DNA of 64,000 nucleotides, from contig NZ_LT896588.1 in assembly GCF_900186615.1 (NCBI RefSeq), positions 521,036-585,035 on the forward strand. Direction: 5' to 3'. Source of the stretch: Parabacteroides bouchesdurhonensis. Its GTDB lineage: Bacteria > Bacteroidota > Bacteroidia > Bacteroidales > Tannerellaceae. A program made the position numbers and the translations under genes. Below the pieces are notes generated by a model. It saw only the letters and a list, made by a program, of their open reading frames with translations. It was not told the DNA's origin and ran no database searches. Shown one piece after another: positions 18,056 through 28,222 of this stretch (position 1 is the stretch's first letter; each line of letters opens with the position of its first letter).

Positions 18056-19132
18056 ATGGAAATAGCAGCATTAGTATCAGGAGGCGTGGACAGCTCGGTA
18101 GTTGTCCACCAGTTGAAAGAGGCAGGATACGACCCTACCATCTTCTATATCCGTATCGGTATGGAAGATAAAGACGGATATATAGACTGCCCCGCCGAAG
18201 AAGATATAGAAATAACCTCATACATAGCCCGTAAATACGGATGCCGTTTTGAAGTGGTATCCTTGCATGATGAATATTGGGATAAGGTAGTGAGTTATAC
18301 GATAGACTCTGTCAAACGCGGCCTCACTCCCAACCCGGATATGATGTGCAATAAATTCATCAAATTCGGCTGTTTTGAAGAGAAATGGGGTAAAGATTTT
18401 GATAAGATCGCAACCGGCCATTACGCTACCACAACGGAAATAAATGGCAAAGTGTGGCTTTCCACAGCAAAAGACCCTGTAAAAGATCAAACGGACTTTC
18501 TCGGACAGATTACGCGCCTGCAAATCCAGAAACTGATGTTTCCTATCGGTCATTTGATGAAAAGCGAAGTACGTGCTATCGCCGAAGCACAAAAACTTCC
18601 CAGCGCCAAACGAAAAGACAGTCAGGGAATCTGCTTTCTCGGAAAAATCAATTACAATGATTTCATTGAACGTTACCTGGGTAAACGTCCCGGAAAGATC
18701 ATAGAATTGGAAACCGGTAAAATACTGGGTAAGCACAACGGCTACTGGTTTCACACCATCGGCCAGCGGAAAGGGCTGGGATTAAGCGGTGGCCCCTGGT
18801 TTGTCATTAAGAAAGACATCAAGCGCAATATCATATTCGTTTCCAACGGTTACGATCCCGAAACTCAATACGGCAAGACGATCAACATGCACGGTTTCGA
18901 CTTTATCACCGAAAACCCGTGGGGCGAATTTACCGACGAGAAGGAGATCACGTTCAAAATACGTCACACGCCGGAGTTTACACCGGGACGTATCAAACGT
19001 ATCGGCGACCTCTACCGTATCGAGTCGGACAATAAAATACAAGGTATTGCTCCCGGCCAATATGGGGTAGTTTACGACAAAGACCACCATCTTTGCCTGG
19101 GAAGCGGCATGATTATCGACGAGGAAAAATAA
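18056..19132 (+). CDS. mnmA: tRNA 2-thiouridylase MnmA
   Basis: ATP-dependent sulfur transferase that makes 2-thiouridine at position 34 of tRNA-Lys, -Glu and -Gln, 358 residues. The PP-loop SGGVDSS is at 8-14. The first catalytic cysteine lies in [13 protein letters not shown] and the second in [10 protein letters not shown]. The central and C-terminal beta-barrel domains are complete. Start 18056 is chosen over 18020 because of the promoter box at 18026-18033. Bacteroidales often have two MnmA-like copies, so this may be one of a pair. It ends with a strong terminator. Confidence 0.95.
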   Translation: MEIAALVSGGVDSSVVVHQLKEAGYDPTIFYIRIGMEDKDGYIDCPAEEDIEITSYIARKYGCRFEVVSLHDEYWDKVVSYTIDSVKRGLTPNPDMMCNKFIKFGCFEEKWGKDFDKIATGHYATTTEINGKVWLSTAKDPVKDQTDFLGQITRLQIQKLMFPIGHLMKSEVRAIAEAQKLPSAKRKDSQGICFLGKINYNDFIERYLGKRPGKIIELETGKILGKHNGYWFHTIGQRKGLGLSGGPWFVIKKDIKRNIIFVSNGYDPETQYGKTINMHGFDFITENPWGEFTDEKEITFKIRHTPEFTPGRIKRIGDLYRIESDNKIQGIAPGQYGVVYDKDHHLCLGSGMIIDEEK

Positions 19133-19150
19133 AAGTTTCGCTAAAGAGCA

Positions 19151-19190
19151 CAGAAGGCGCGGAACATATCAATCCGCGCCTTCTGTTTTT
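19151..19190 (+). terminator. Terminator of mnmA
   Basis: CAGAAGGCGCGG pairs perfectly with CCGCGCCTTCTG (12 bp, 11-nt loop), followed by TTTTT, 18 nt after the stop codon. Confidence 0.9.
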
Positions 19191-19218
19191 ATTCATAAAA
19201 TATCATTAATACTGCTAA

Positions 19219-20160
19219 TTAAATAGCATATAAAGAACTTATAGATTCATCATTGCAAACACGGCGAATGGCTTCTGCGAACATATCCGCAATAGAAAGC
19301 ACTTTCACCTTTTCGCATTTATTGGCATAAGGTATAGAATCCGTAAAAATCATTTCAGTTAAAGCGGACTGATCTACACGGGTAGATGCAGGATCAGACA
19401 TAACGGCATGACTGGCAATAGCCCGGACAGAACGAGCCCCGTTCTCCATCATCAAGTTCGCTGCCTTTGTTATTGTTCCGGCTGTATCCACCATATCATC
19501 CACCAGCAAAACATCCAGTCCTGTCACATCACCAATGATACGCATTTCCGCAACTTCGTTAGCACGCAAACGAGACTTATGGCAAATTACCATCGGCAAT
19601 CCCAGATATTTGGAATAACTGCTTGCACGCTTCGTACCACCTACGTCGGGAGTAGCTATACATAAATTATCCAGAGGCAAAGAAGATTTTATATAATCCA
19701 GAAATACGGAAGAGGCATACAGGTGATCCACCGGTACGTTAAAGAAACCCTGTATCTGGTCGGCATGCAAGTCCATTGTTATTAACCGGTTAATACCGGC
19801 AGTACCCAACATATCGGCAATCAGTTTTGCACCTATTGATACGCGTGGTTTATCCTTTCTATCCTGGCGAGCCCAACCAAAATAAGGGATTACAGCAATG
19901 ATAGAATGTGCGGAAGCACGTTTAGCGGCATCTATCATCAACAGCAATTCCATCAGGTTATCCGAATTGGGGAATGTAGACTGTACCAAAAACACATCTC
20001 TACCGCGAATAGATTCTTCGTAAGATACCGAGAACTCTCCATCGGCAAAGTGCTGAATATTCATCTGTCCCAGAGGACAACCTAGACTGTTGCAAATTTT
20101 CTCTGCAAGATACCGGGAATTAGTTCCCGAAAACACCAAGAAAGGAGTTTGTGCACTCAT
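19219..20160 (-). CDS. prs: Ribose-phosphate pyrophosphokinase
   Basis: Makes PRPP from ribose 5-phosphate and ATP for purine, pyrimidine, His, Trp and NAD synthesis. The 313-residue length is typical. Visible motifs are FSGTNSRYLAEKI at the N-terminus, the GRDVFLVQST region, the catalytic flexible loop YFGWARQDRKDKPR, and the PRPP-binding DVLLVDDMVDTAGTI. The start is supported by a good promoter at 20205-20234. Confidence 0.97.
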   Translation of the reverse strand: MSAQTPFLVFSGTNSRYLAEKICNSLGCPLGQMNIQHFADGEFSVSYEESIRGRDVFLVQSTFPNSDNLMELLLMIDAAKRASAHSIIAVIPYFGWARQDRKDKPRVSIGAKLIADMLGTAGINRLITMDLHADQIQGFFNVPVDHLYASSVFLDYIKSSLPLDNLCIATPDVGGTKRASSYSKYLGLPMVICHKSRLRANEVAEMRIIGDVTGLDVLLVDDMVDTAGTITKAANLMMENGARSVRAIASHAVMSDPASTRVDQSALTEMIFTDSIPYANKCEKVKVLSIADMFAEAIRRVCNDESISSLYAI

Positions 20161-20204
20161 TATTCCGAATATTTATCTTAAAGTGAATAATTTTAATTGT
20201 GCCG

Positions 20205-20234
20205 CAAAGGTATAAAACAATTGACAATTGGCAA
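20205..20234 (-). promoter_or_regulatory. prs promoter
   Basis: On the minus strand there is a -33 TTG (20234-20232), a 19-nt spacer and a -7 TACCTTTG (20212-20205), 45 nt upstream of the start. Confidence 0.65.
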
Positions 20235-20303
20235 TAAAGAATCGACAATTACTTTTAGCATACTTCATAGCCAGCGTCGCGGCAACAACATCAAAGTTTC
20301 TAT

Positions 20304-22010
20304 TCAATAAGTAAACTTCAACATTCTACCGGAACAGGCAGGTATTGTTACCTGATAGGGGAATGCGTCAGTAAGCGTACTGACAGAACGTTCTCCCGTT
20401 AATAAATCCGTTAATTGCGCTGCTTTATTATCCCTTATATGCAATGCCTTGAAAACCTCCGGAGGTAATTCTATCCGTACAGTTTGCTCTATCTTATCAA
20501 AGTTTACAACCACAAGCAAAACCTCATTTTCATATTTACGCATAAACGCATACTGGCGATGAGAATTAAAATAAGGATTCGATTTGTTTACATACATCAG
20601 GTCATAAAACTCGCCATTCACGATAACAGGTTCTGTACGTACAATATTTAATAGCCGGGCATACATTTCGCGCAGGCGTTTCTGGTCTTCAGTCAGTTTT
20701 GTGCCATCAAACGTCCAGTCATTAATCCAATTACGCAAAGACGATACGCTCCAATAATCAAAGATGGTAGTCCTTCCGTCACGGCCGCTGAAACCTTCTT
20801 CATCCATACCTCTCTCACCCAGTTCCTGTCCGCTGTATATCATAACCGGATTGGTATTCATCGCCGCGGAAACGATCATTCCGGGAATACCGGGACGAGG
20901 ATCGCCTGCAAAGAAATCGGAAGCGATACGTTGTTCGTCATGGTTCTCCAAAAAGTTCAGCATATTCTTCTGGATGCCTTCCAACGATTGCCAGCAATAA
21001 GAAATATCGCTTGCCGGAGACTGTCCGCACATTACCGCGCGAACCGTATCGTATAAGCCTACTTTATCATATAAATAATCGAAGTGGCCGGTATAAATAT
21101 AATTACGGTATTCATCCGGATTGTACACTTCCGCAATAAATAAAATATCTTTATGAACTTTCTTCACCTCCGGTATAACCCAATTCCAGAACTCCACAGG
21201 GACCATTTCCGCCATATCGCACCGAAAGCCATCAATGCCTTTTCCCGCCCAGAACAATAAAATATCCAACATCTTGTTCCATGTATCCGGACGTGGATCA
21301 AAATGATAAGAACCACCGTTCATATAATCAATTCCGTAGTTCAGCTTTACAGTCTCATACCAGTCATTCTTTCCGGGAGAAGTACAGAAACAATTATTGC
21401 CTGTTACTTTCGCGGGGAACTCACTATACTCAAAGTCTTCCTCCTTCGCGCCAAAGTGCAGGATAAGCGCCTGTCCGGGCATATAATAAAAGTTATTATT
21501 CGGATCGAAGGCTTTCGACGTATTATCCTGCTGCCCTAAATCCTGTACATAAGACAAACGCGCGTCCGAATAATATTGGCGGGCTACGTGATTCGGAACA
21601 AAATCCATAATAACCTTCATACCCGCGTCATGCGTACGCCGTACCAGGTCTTCAAATTCGGCCATACGTTCCCCCACACGATCCGCAAGGTCGGGGTCTA
21701 CATCATAATAATCTTTGATTGCATAAGGAGAGCCTGCTTTCCCTTTTACTACCGCACTATGGTCTTTACGGATTCCATAAGCGGTATAGTCTGTTTTGGT
21801 AGCATGTTCAATAACTCCGGTGTACCATACATGGGTTATGCCTAATTCTTTAATTTTAGCTAATACACCCGGTGTGAAATCAGAAAATTTACCTGTTCCG
21901 TTTTCAGTCTTGTCTCCATTCTTTACCAGAGTAGTTTTCAAATTTCCGAACCAGCGGGGAAACACCTGGTAAATGGTCATCTTTTCTTTTTCTCTTATTG
22001 CGTTATTCAT
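20304..22010 (-). CDS. GH13-family alpha-amylase-type glycosidase, cytoplasmic
   Basis: A 568-residue alpha-glucan enzyme with no signal peptide. The GH13 barrel motifs are present: DFVPNHV (region I), GFRCDMAEM with the nucleophile at Asp265, FIAEVYN with the acid/base at Glu294, and FLENHDEQR with the transition-state Asp358. A C-terminal beta domain follows. It probably handles intracellular maltodextrin or glycogen. The start is ATG 22010, because a full promoter lies at 22037-22066; a TTG at 22061 overlapping the upstream patatin stop codon is the alternative. Confidence 0.9.
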   Translation of the reverse strand: MNNAIREKEKMTIYQVFPRWFGNLKTTLVKNGDKTENGTGKFSDFTPGVLAKIKELGITHVWYTGVIEHATKTDYTAYGIRKDHSAVVKGKAGSPYAIKDYYDVDPDLADRVGERMAEFEDLVRRTHDAGMKVIMDFVPNHVARQYYSDARLSYVQDLGQQDNTSKAFDPNNNFYYMPGQALILHFGAKEEDFEYSEFPAKVTGNNCFCTSPGKNDWYETVKLNYGIDYMNGGSYHFDPRPDTWNKMLDILLFWAGKGIDGFRCDMAEMVPVEFWNWVIPEVKKVHKDILFIAEVYNPDEYRNYIYTGHFDYLYDKVGLYDTVRAVMCGQSPASDISYCWQSLEGIQKNMLNFLENHDEQRIASDFFAGDPRPGIPGMIVSAAMNTNPVMIYSGQELGERGMDEEGFSGRDGRTTIFDYWSVSSLRNWINDWTFDGTKLTEDQKRLREMYARLLNIVRTEPVIVNGEFYDLMYVNKSNPYFNSHRQYAFMRKYENEVLLVVVNFDKIEQTVRIELPPEVFKALHIRDNKAAQLTDLLTGERSVSTLTDAFPYQVTIPACSGRMLKFTY

Positions 22011-22036
22011 CGATTTGTTTATTTTTCTCAGGCAAT

Positions 22037-22066
22037 CAAAGTTATAAACACCTTTACTCAAGGCAA
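22037..22066 (-). promoter_or_regulatory. Promoter of GH13 gene; decides the start
   Basis: On the minus strand there is a -33 TTG (22066-22064), a 19-nt spacer and a -7 TAACTTTG (22044-22037). It overlaps the 3' end of the patatin gene and lies 27 nt before ATG 22010. Confidence 0.6.
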
Positions 22067-22897
22067 TAAAGCTCTGTTGTTTTTGGCTGAAATAGCTTTC
22101 ACTAATGTTTCAAATTTATTTTCACGTACTACTTTCTCAAAGACACGCCCGGCTGCTACATAACCAATACGCGCAATCGTTTCTACATTTTCCAGGTCAA
22201 ACGTTTTATACAACCCAAATTCTTCCGCCTCAATCAATACATCGCACATATCACGATCTTCCAGCGTATTGGCGCGGAACATATAATGATACGAACGTTC
22301 GGCTATATGAAAGATAGTCTGCTTATACTTTTGAGGGACTAACGGACTTACGTTTACCCCGATTATTTTATCACATTCTCCACGTATTATTGAAACAGGG
22401 AAATTATGGAACAGTCCGCCATCCACATAATGCACCCCGTTTATTACAACAGGGCTGAATATGATAGGAATACTACAGGAAGCCGTAACAGCCTCTACAA
22501 CCGGACCGCTTCTAAACTCATGGCTCTCACCATTGTCCAGGTCCGTTGCCATAATCACCATCGGGATTTGCAAATCCTCTATGTTCTTCGTACGCAAATG
22601 TCTCTTCAGAAAGTAACGGAAACGCTTACTGTCAAACAGGCCGGCTTTTGGTATTTGCAACTGGGCGAACTCGGAGAATTCACGTCCTGTAAAAAGCTCT
22701 TTGATCTCATCAGCCGTATAACCATCCGCAAACAACGTCCCCATCAAAGCCCCCACACTGGTACCGGCAATTATATCCGGCTTCAATGTACATTCTTCAA
22801 GCATTTTGAAAACGCCTATATGTGCAAATCCCTTGGCGCCTCCTCCACTAAGGGCCAAACCCAATTTATAAGGCTTACGTTCCGTTTCTTCTGTCAT
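22058..22897 (-). CDS. Patatin-like phospholipase family protein
   Basis: A 279-residue serine lipid acyl hydrolase of the patatin/RssA type. The oxyanion hole GGGAKG is near residue 17, the nucleophile elbow GTSVGA near 46, and the catalytic-dyad Asp in YVDGGLFHN near 155. There is no signal peptide, so the protein is cytoplasmic or peripheral. It is upstream of the GH13 gene, which has its own promoter overlapping this gene's end. The substrate is unknown. Confidence 0.9.
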   Translation of the reverse strand: MTEETERKPYKLGLALSGGGAKGFAHIGVFKMLEECTLKPDIIAGTSVGALMGTLFADGYTADEIKELFTGREFSEFAQLQIPKAGLFDSKRFRYFLKRHLRTKNIEDLQIPMVIMATDLDNGESHEFRSGPVVEAVTASCSIPIIFSPVVINGVHYVDGGLFHNFPVSIIRGECDKIIGVNVSPLVPQKYKQTIFHIAERSYHYMFRANTLEDRDMCDVLIEAEEFGLYKTFDLENVETIARIGYVAAGRVFEKVVRENKFETLVKAISAKNNRALLP

Positions 22898-23066
22898 TTG
22901 TGTCTTATCGCTTCATATCGGAAACAAATATCCTATTTTTTTTAGTATGAAACATTATTATTCTCAAAAAAGTTTCTCTCAAAATTTATTTTAGTTACAT
23001 TTACGGGAGATGATAAAGCGTCAACAATTCTACCGAACGATAATATAAACTTTAAATCTATTCGCT

Positions 23067-25271
23067 ATGATTACGACTATCTTCTGGATTATACCGCTTG
23101 CGTCCGTAACGGCACTGGGGTTTGCCTGGTTCTTCTTCAACCGGATGATGAAAGAAAGTGAAGGAACGGAGTTAATGGCTAAAATAGCCTCATACGTACG
23201 CGAAGGGGCTATGTCTTATTTAAAACAGCAATACAAAGTAGTTGCCCTGGTTTTCCTTGCTTTGGTTATTCTATTCTCTATTATGGCTTACGGCTTTAAT
23301 GTACAAAACGCCTGGGTGCCTGTAGCATTCCTTACCGGAGGATTCTTTTCTGGCTTAGCCGGATTCTTAGGCATGAAAACAGCAACCTATGCCTCCGCAC
23401 GTACGGCAAACGCCGCCCGCACGTCCCTCAACAAAGGATTGCAGGTAGCCTTCCGTAGCGGAGCGGTAATGGGATTAGTAGTTGTAGGGCTCGGGTTATT
23501 GGATATTTCTTTCTGGTACATCCTGCTTAACACATGTATTGCAGACAACGTATTAGAGCCAACACATAAGCTCACTATCATAACAACCACGATGCTGACA
23601 TTCGGCATGGGAGCTTCCACCCAGGCATTATTTGCCCGTGTAGGCGGAGGCATTTATACCAAAGCCGCCGATGTGGGAGCCGATTTGGTAGGCAAAGTAG
23701 AAGCAGGTATTCCGGAAGATGATCCGCGCAACCCGGCCACCATTGCCGACAACGTAGGCGACAATGTAGGCGACGTAGCCGGCATGGGCGCCGATTTATA
23801 CGAATCATATTGCGGCTCAATACTGGCAACCGCCGCACTGGGAGCTGCCGCGTTCGTTTCATCCGGCAATGTGGAAATGCAATATAAAGCCGTTATCGCT
23901 CCTATGCTGATAGCCGCCGTCGGGATTATCTTATCAATCATCGGCATATTCGCCGTACGGACCAAAGAAGATGCTACCATCAAGAACCTGCTGAATGCGT
24001 TGGCTGTAGGGACAAACCTCAGCTCCGTACTTATCGCCGTCTCCACCTTCGGTATCCTGTATCTGCTCGGGATGCAGAACTGGTTCTGGATTGGCTGTTC
24101 GGTTGTTATCGGTTTACTGGTAGGCATTGTAATAGGGCAGGCAACGGAATATTACACCTCGCAATCTTATAAACCAACCCAACAGGTATCCCGATCCGGG
24201 CTGACAGGTCCGGCTACCGTTATCATTTCCGGGCTCGGGCTGGGCATGCTGTCCACAGCCATTCCCGTTTTGGCCGTTGTTACAGGCATTATATGTTCCT
24301 TCCTGTTTGCTTCGGGATTCGACTTTTCCAACGTAGGAATGGGGCTGTACGGCATCGGCATTGCCGCCGTAGGCATGCTGTCTACACTGGGTATCACCCT
24401 GGCAACGGACGCTTACGGCCCGATAGCCGACAATGCGGGAGGAAATGCGGAGATGTCCGGTCTTGGCAAAGAAGTACGCAAACGTACCGACGCGTTAGAT
24501 TCATTGGGCAACACCACGGCAGCCACAGGCAAAGGGTTTGCCATCGGCTCTGCCGCCCTTACAGGCCTGGCATTGCTGGCCTCATATATAGAAGAAATAA
24601 AGATCGGGTTATTACGGATTGGCGAAACAGTCCTTTCCTTTGCAGACGGACGTACAATAGACATTTCCAAAGCCTCTTTCACCGACTTCATGGTATATTA
24701 TGATGTTACATTGATGAATCCGAAAGTATTGTCGGGCATGTTTCTCGGCTCGATGATAGCCTTTATGTTCTGCGGACTGACCATGAATGCCGTAGGCCGC
24801 GCGGCAGGACGTATGGTAGAAGAAGTGCGCCGGCAGTTCCATACCATTCAAGGAATCCTGACAGGAGAAGCCGAGCCGGACTATGCCCGATGCGTAGAAA
24901 TATCAACCAAAGGAGCGCAACACGAGATGGTTGTGCCCTCTCTGCTTGCCATTATAGCACCGATATTGACCGGTATTATATTCGGAGTTACAGGAGTGAT
25001 CGGATTACTGATTGGCGGACTAAGCACCGGATTCGTACTTGCCATATTCATGGCCAACGCCGGCGGAGCATGGGACAATGCAAAGAAACACATTGAAGAA
25101 GGCAACCACGGAGGAAAAGGAAGTGAAGCCCATAAAGCAACAGTAGTAGGCGATACGGTAGGCGATCCGTTTAAAGACACTTCCGGCCCAAGTCTCAACA
25201 TCCTTATCAAGCTGATGAGCATGGTAGCCATCGTAATGGCCGGACTTACCGTTGCATGGAGCTTATTCTAA
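23067..25271 (+). CDS. hppA: Membrane-bound K+-dependent ion-pumping pyrophosphatase
   Basis: A polytopic membrane protein (734 residues, about 16 helices) that couples PPi hydrolysis to H+ and/or Na+ export. The catalytic [20 protein letters not shown] segment (about 226-245) and the C-terminal [13 protein letters not shown] are intact. Residue 485 in [10 protein letters not shown] is Ala, the K+-dependent signature; K+-independent pumps have Lys here. Some Bacteroides homologues move both Na+ and H+, so the pumped ion is open. It is a single gene with a long 3' region. A weak -7-like TACATTTA lies about 70 nt upstream. Confidence 0.96.
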   Translation: MITTIFWIIPLASVTALGFAWFFFNRMMKESEGTELMAKIASYVREGAMSYLKQQYKVVALVFLALVILFSIMAYGFNVQNAWVPVAFLTGGFFSGLAGFLGMKTATYASARTANAARTSLNKGLQVAFRSGAVMGLVVVGLGLLDISFWYILLNTCIADNVLEPTHKLTIITTTMLTFGMGASTQALFARVGGGIYTKAADVGADLVGKVEAGIPEDDPRNPATIADNVGDNVGDVAGMGADLYESYCGSILATAALGAAAFVSSGNVEMQYKAVIAPMLIAAVGIILSIIGIFAVRTKEDATIKNLLNALAVGTNLSSVLIAVSTFGILYLLGMQNWFWIGCSVVIGLLVGIVIGQATEYYTSQSYKPTQQVSRSGLTGPATVIISGLGLGMLSTAIPVLAVVTGIICSFLFASGFDFSNVGMGLYGIGIAAVGMLSTLGITLATDAYGPIADNAGGNAEMSGLGKEVRKRTDALDSLGNTTAATGKGFAIGSAALTGLALLASYIEEIKIGLLRIGETVLSFADGRTIDISKASFTDFMVYYDVTLMNPKVLSGMFLGSMIAFMFCGLTMNAVGRAAGRMVEEVRRQFHTIQGILTGEAEPDYARCVEISTKGAQHEMVVPSLLAIIAPILTGIIFGVTGVIGLLIGGLSTGFVLAIFMANAGGAWDNAKKHIEEGNHGGKGSEAHKATVVGDTVGDPFKDTSGPSLNILIKLMSMVAIVMAGLTVAWSLF

Positions 25272-25388
25272 GTAACAAACCTGTTTTCGGGAAAGGCATT
25301 CCGGTTTATCGTTATGACCTTTTAGCCCTTTACATCCTGGTTTTTGCAATCAAGTTCACAACCCTTTAGCCATTTCATCCTCAACTAT

Positions 25389-25482
25389 TAGTTGTTTGAC
25401 AGGCTTGCTACGCTTGTCTCCCATCTGTAGAATAAGCGTTCGACAAATGTAATACATGCGTCCTACAACTGTCAAACAACTA
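25389..25482. repeat. 94-bp MITE-like element with 14-bp perfect terminal inverted repeats
   Basis: TAGTTGTTTGACAG (25389-25402) is exactly inverted at 25469-25482. The interior has no reading frame and shows only weak further pairing. It lies in the 424-bp gap between hppA and glnN, which otherwise holds only the terminator at 25503-25567 and the glnN promoter. It could also be a long-loop RNA hairpin of the hppA transcript. Confidence 0.5.
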
Positions 25483-25502
25483 CTTCTGCCGTATCTTTTC
25501 AA

Positions 25503-25567
25503 TAAAAAGACGGTATCTTTCCGTTAGATTCTCCTATGGAGGGAATTAACGGCAGCCGTCTTTTCCT
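25503..25567 (+). terminator. Extended interrupted hairpin between hppA and glnN
   Basis: Nested stems are AAAAGACGG with CCGTCTTTT, then CCGTTA with TAACGG, then ATTCTCC with GGAGGGAAT (two bulges). The 3' arm ends in TTTT. It is probably a terminator, although its size would also suit a regulatory leader. Confidence 0.55.
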
Positions 25568-25659
25568 ACAGTTTGCTTTCCTGAGAATAAAAAAATCCTT
25601 CTTTCCCGGAAACATATATTTTTAACTACTATCTGTAAGACAGAATAAAGATTTGCTTG

Positions 25660-25667
25660 TATCTTTG
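25660..25667 (+). promoter_or_regulatory. -7 box of glnN promoter; decides the start
   Basis: TATCTTTG, a perfect TAnnTTTG. It lies inside a longer in-frame extension starting at 25657, so the ATG at 25696 is the real start. Confidence 0.6.
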
Positions 25668-25695
25668 CAGCTGGTATAACATAAAAACAATCCGT

Positions 25696-27885
25696 ATGTC
25701 AATCTCACGCTTCAATGCAGTAGAGAAGGCTTCCAACCGTAAAGCCGTCGAAGTAAGTACTCCCAACCGTAAAGTATCCGAATATTTCGGTGAGAATGTG
25801 TTCAACCGCAAGGCCATGCAGAAGTATCTTTCGCAAGAAACCTACAAGGCCTTGACCCATGCCATTGACAATGGCGCCCCTATCGACCGGCAAATAGCCA
25901 ACCATGTAGCAGCCGGCATGCGCATGTGGGCTTTGGAAAAGGGCGTAACCCATTACACGCACTGGTTTCAACCCTTAACGGACGGAACGGCCGAGAAGCA
26001 CGATGCTTTTGTAGAGCACGACGGCAATGGCGGCATGATTGAAGAATTCAGCGGCAAACTGCTTGTACAGCAAGAACCGGACGCATCGAGTTTCCCGAAC
26101 GGAGGACTGAGAAACACGTTCGAAGCTCGCGGGTATTCGGCCTGGGACCCTTCATCGCCGGCATTCATCGTAGACGATACGTTATGTATTCCTACCGTTT
26201 TCATTGCTTATACAGGTGAAGCATTAGACTATAAAACGCCTCTGATCCGGTCTGTCGAAGCATTGGGCAAAGCGGCAAAAGAGGTATGCAACTATTTTGA
26301 CGAAGACGTAAACAAGGTTATCACCTTCCTGGGCTGGGAACAGGAATATTTCCTGGTAGACGAAGATTTATATTCGGCCCGCCCGGACTTATCGCTTACC
26401 GAACGTACGTTGCTGGGGCACGAAAGCGCCAAGAACCAGCAGCTGGACGACCATTATTTCGGCGCTATTCCTTCACGCGTACAGGAGTTCATGAAAGAAT
26501 TGGAAATAGAATGCTACAAACTGGGCATACCGGTGAAGACGCGCCATAACGAGGTTGCCCCAAACCAGTTCGAGCTGGCTCCTATTTATGAAGAATGCAA
26601 TCTGGCAAACGATCATAACCAGCTACTCATGTCGGTAATGAAACGTGTAGCGCGCCACCATAGTTTCCGCGTGCTGTTACACGAGAAGCCGTTCAGCGGC
26701 GTAAACGGTTCGGGCAAGCACTGTAACTGGTCTATGGGGACAGACACCGGTATCAACCTGTTCTCTCCGGGTAAAGACCGCGAAGACAACTTGCGTTTTA
26801 TCACCTTCGTAGTAAATACGCTGATGGCAGTTTACAAATACAACGCCCTCTTGAAAGCAAGTATCGCTTCGGCCACCAATGCCCACCGTTTGGGAGCTAA
26901 CGAAGCGCCTCCGGCAATCATATCGTCCTTCCTGGGGACACAGATCACCGAGATACTGGACAAGTTTGAGAACAGTTCCATTGATGATGCCATCAAGGTG
27001 GACGACAAGAAACGCCTGCATCTGGGGTTCGGACAGATTCCGGAGCTGCTACTGGATAATACCGACCGCAACCGCACGTCGCCATTTGCCTTCACCGGAA
27101 ACCGTTTCGAGTTCCGCGCGCTGGGCTCATCTGCCAACTGCGGTTCGGCCATGCTGGCGCTGAACTCGGCCGTAGCCTATCAGTTACGCCAGTTCAAAAA
27201 AGACGTGGAAGCCCTACGTTCCAATGGAAAAAGCAAGGAAGCCGCCATTTTTGAAGTATTGAAAGAATATATAAAAGAGTCCAAACCAATCCGTTTCGAC
27301 GGTAACGGCTACTGCGACGAGTGGAAAGAAGAGGCTGCCCGCCGCGGACTGGATTGCGAAAACAGCGTACCGTTGCAATACGACGCTTACTTGAAACCGG
27401 AAGTAATTGAAATGTTCCATGCCACAGGCGTACTGAGCGAGAAGGAGCTGGAAGCCCGCAACGAAGTGAAATGGGAAGTGTATATCAAAAAGGTGCAGAT
27501 AGAAGCGCGCGTATTGGGCGACTTGTCTATGAACCACATCATTCCGGTAGTACTGCATTACCAATCGTTGTTGCTAAGCAATATCACCAAGCTGAAAGAG
27601 ACATTCGGCGCGGAAGAATACGAAGAACTGGCTGCCGAACCACGCCGCCTGGTACGTAAAATATCCCAACATGTAGGCTGCGTTACAAAGATGACGGACG
27701 AAATGATAGAAGCCCGCAAAACAGCCAACCGCATTGCCGACCTTCGTACACGCGCCATAGCTTACCACGACACGGTAGCTCCTTACCTGGATGCCATCCG
27801 CGACCATATAGATGAGCTGGAACTGATGGTAGACAACCAGATGTGGCCATTGCCGAAATACCGCGAATTGTTATTTATCCGGTAA
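25696..27885 (+). CDS. glnN: Glutamine synthetase type III
   Basis: ATP-dependent synthesis of glutamine from glutamate and ammonia by the large dodecameric GSIII class, 729 residues, common in Bacteroides and cyanobacteria. Family features are the N-terminal EYFGENVFNR, the metal-binding GWEQEYFLVD, the RHNEVAPNQFELAPI segment, the ATP-site NGSGKHCNWSM, the RLGANEAPPAI region and NRTSPFAFTGNRFEFR. The start at 25696 is set by the promoter box at 25660-25667. It is monocistronic, and is probably the main ammonium-assimilating GS. Confidence 0.97.
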   Translation: MSISRFNAVEKASNRKAVEVSTPNRKVSEYFGENVFNRKAMQKYLSQETYKALTHAIDNGAPIDRQIANHVAAGMRMWALEKGVTHYTHWFQPLTDGTAEKHDAFVEHDGNGGMIEEFSGKLLVQQEPDASSFPNGGLRNTFEARGYSAWDPSSPAFIVDDTLCIPTVFIAYTGEALDYKTPLIRSVEALGKAAKEVCNYFDEDVNKVITFLGWEQEYFLVDEDLYSARPDLSLTERTLLGHESAKNQQLDDHYFGAIPSRVQEFMKELEIECYKLGIPVKTRHNEVAPNQFELAPIYEECNLANDHNQLLMSVMKRVARHHSFRVLLHEKPFSGVNGSGKHCNWSMGTDTGINLFSPGKDREDNLRFITFVVNTLMAVYKYNALLKASIASATNAHRLGANEAPPAIISSFLGTQITEILDKFENSSIDDAIKVDDKKRLHLGFGQIPELLLDNTDRNRTSPFAFTGNRFEFRALGSSANCGSAMLALNSAVAYQLRQFKKDVEALRSNGKSKEAAIFEVLKEYIKESKPIRFDGNGYCDEWKEEAARRGLDCENSVPLQYDAYLKPEVIEMFHATGVLSEKELEARNEVKWEVYIKKVQIEARVLGDLSMNHIIPVVLHYQSLLLSNITKLKETFGAEEYEELAAEPRRLVRKISQHVGCVTKMTDEMIEARKTANRIADLRTRAIAYHDTVAPYLDAIRDHIDELELMVDNQMWPLPKYRELLFIR

Positions 27886-27937
27886 AACGACAAGCAAAAT
27901 AGTCGCAAAAAAAATAGATAAAATTCAATAAATCTGT

Positions 27938-28030
27938 TATATTTGAGATATGGCAACACAGAAGAATCATACAATAATGAGAGTATCGCTGAACAAAGCT
28001 GTTCAGCGATACTTGTTGTACAACAAGTAG
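27938..28030 (+). other. Promoter-driven hairpin locus: candidate small RNA or 26-residue peptide
   Basis: A TAnnTTTG box (TATATTTG, 27938-27945) is followed by a perfect 14-bp hairpin (27982-27995 with 28000-28013, loop AAGC). A 16-bp palindrome, CTTGTTGTACAACAAG, overlaps it at 28012-28027. A short frame, ATG 27950 to TAG 28030, would encode a basic peptide (MATQKNHTIMRVSLNKAVQR and six more residues), but the start is too close to the -7 box for a normal leader. The rest of the 27886-28222 gap holds a weak hairpin at 28097-28117. Confidence 0.4.
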
Positions 28031-28222
28031 ATTTTCGATTGCCGTCTTCTCTTAATCCACTTTCCAAAACACGTACATCTAATAACATAACTGATCATCC
28101 TCCGTCGTAACCCGGCGGAGCGGCTTTTCGTGTCTTCGTAAGCGGGTTCACCGTATCCGAAGAATATTTTTACCTTTTCTCAACTCTCTATTGACCTTTG
28201 ATTGCATATAAAATAAATTGGC

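Noticed and set aside
23387-25231. Several frames antisense to hppA
   Set aside because: They arise from the repetitive Gly/Ala codons of the pump; they carry no start context.
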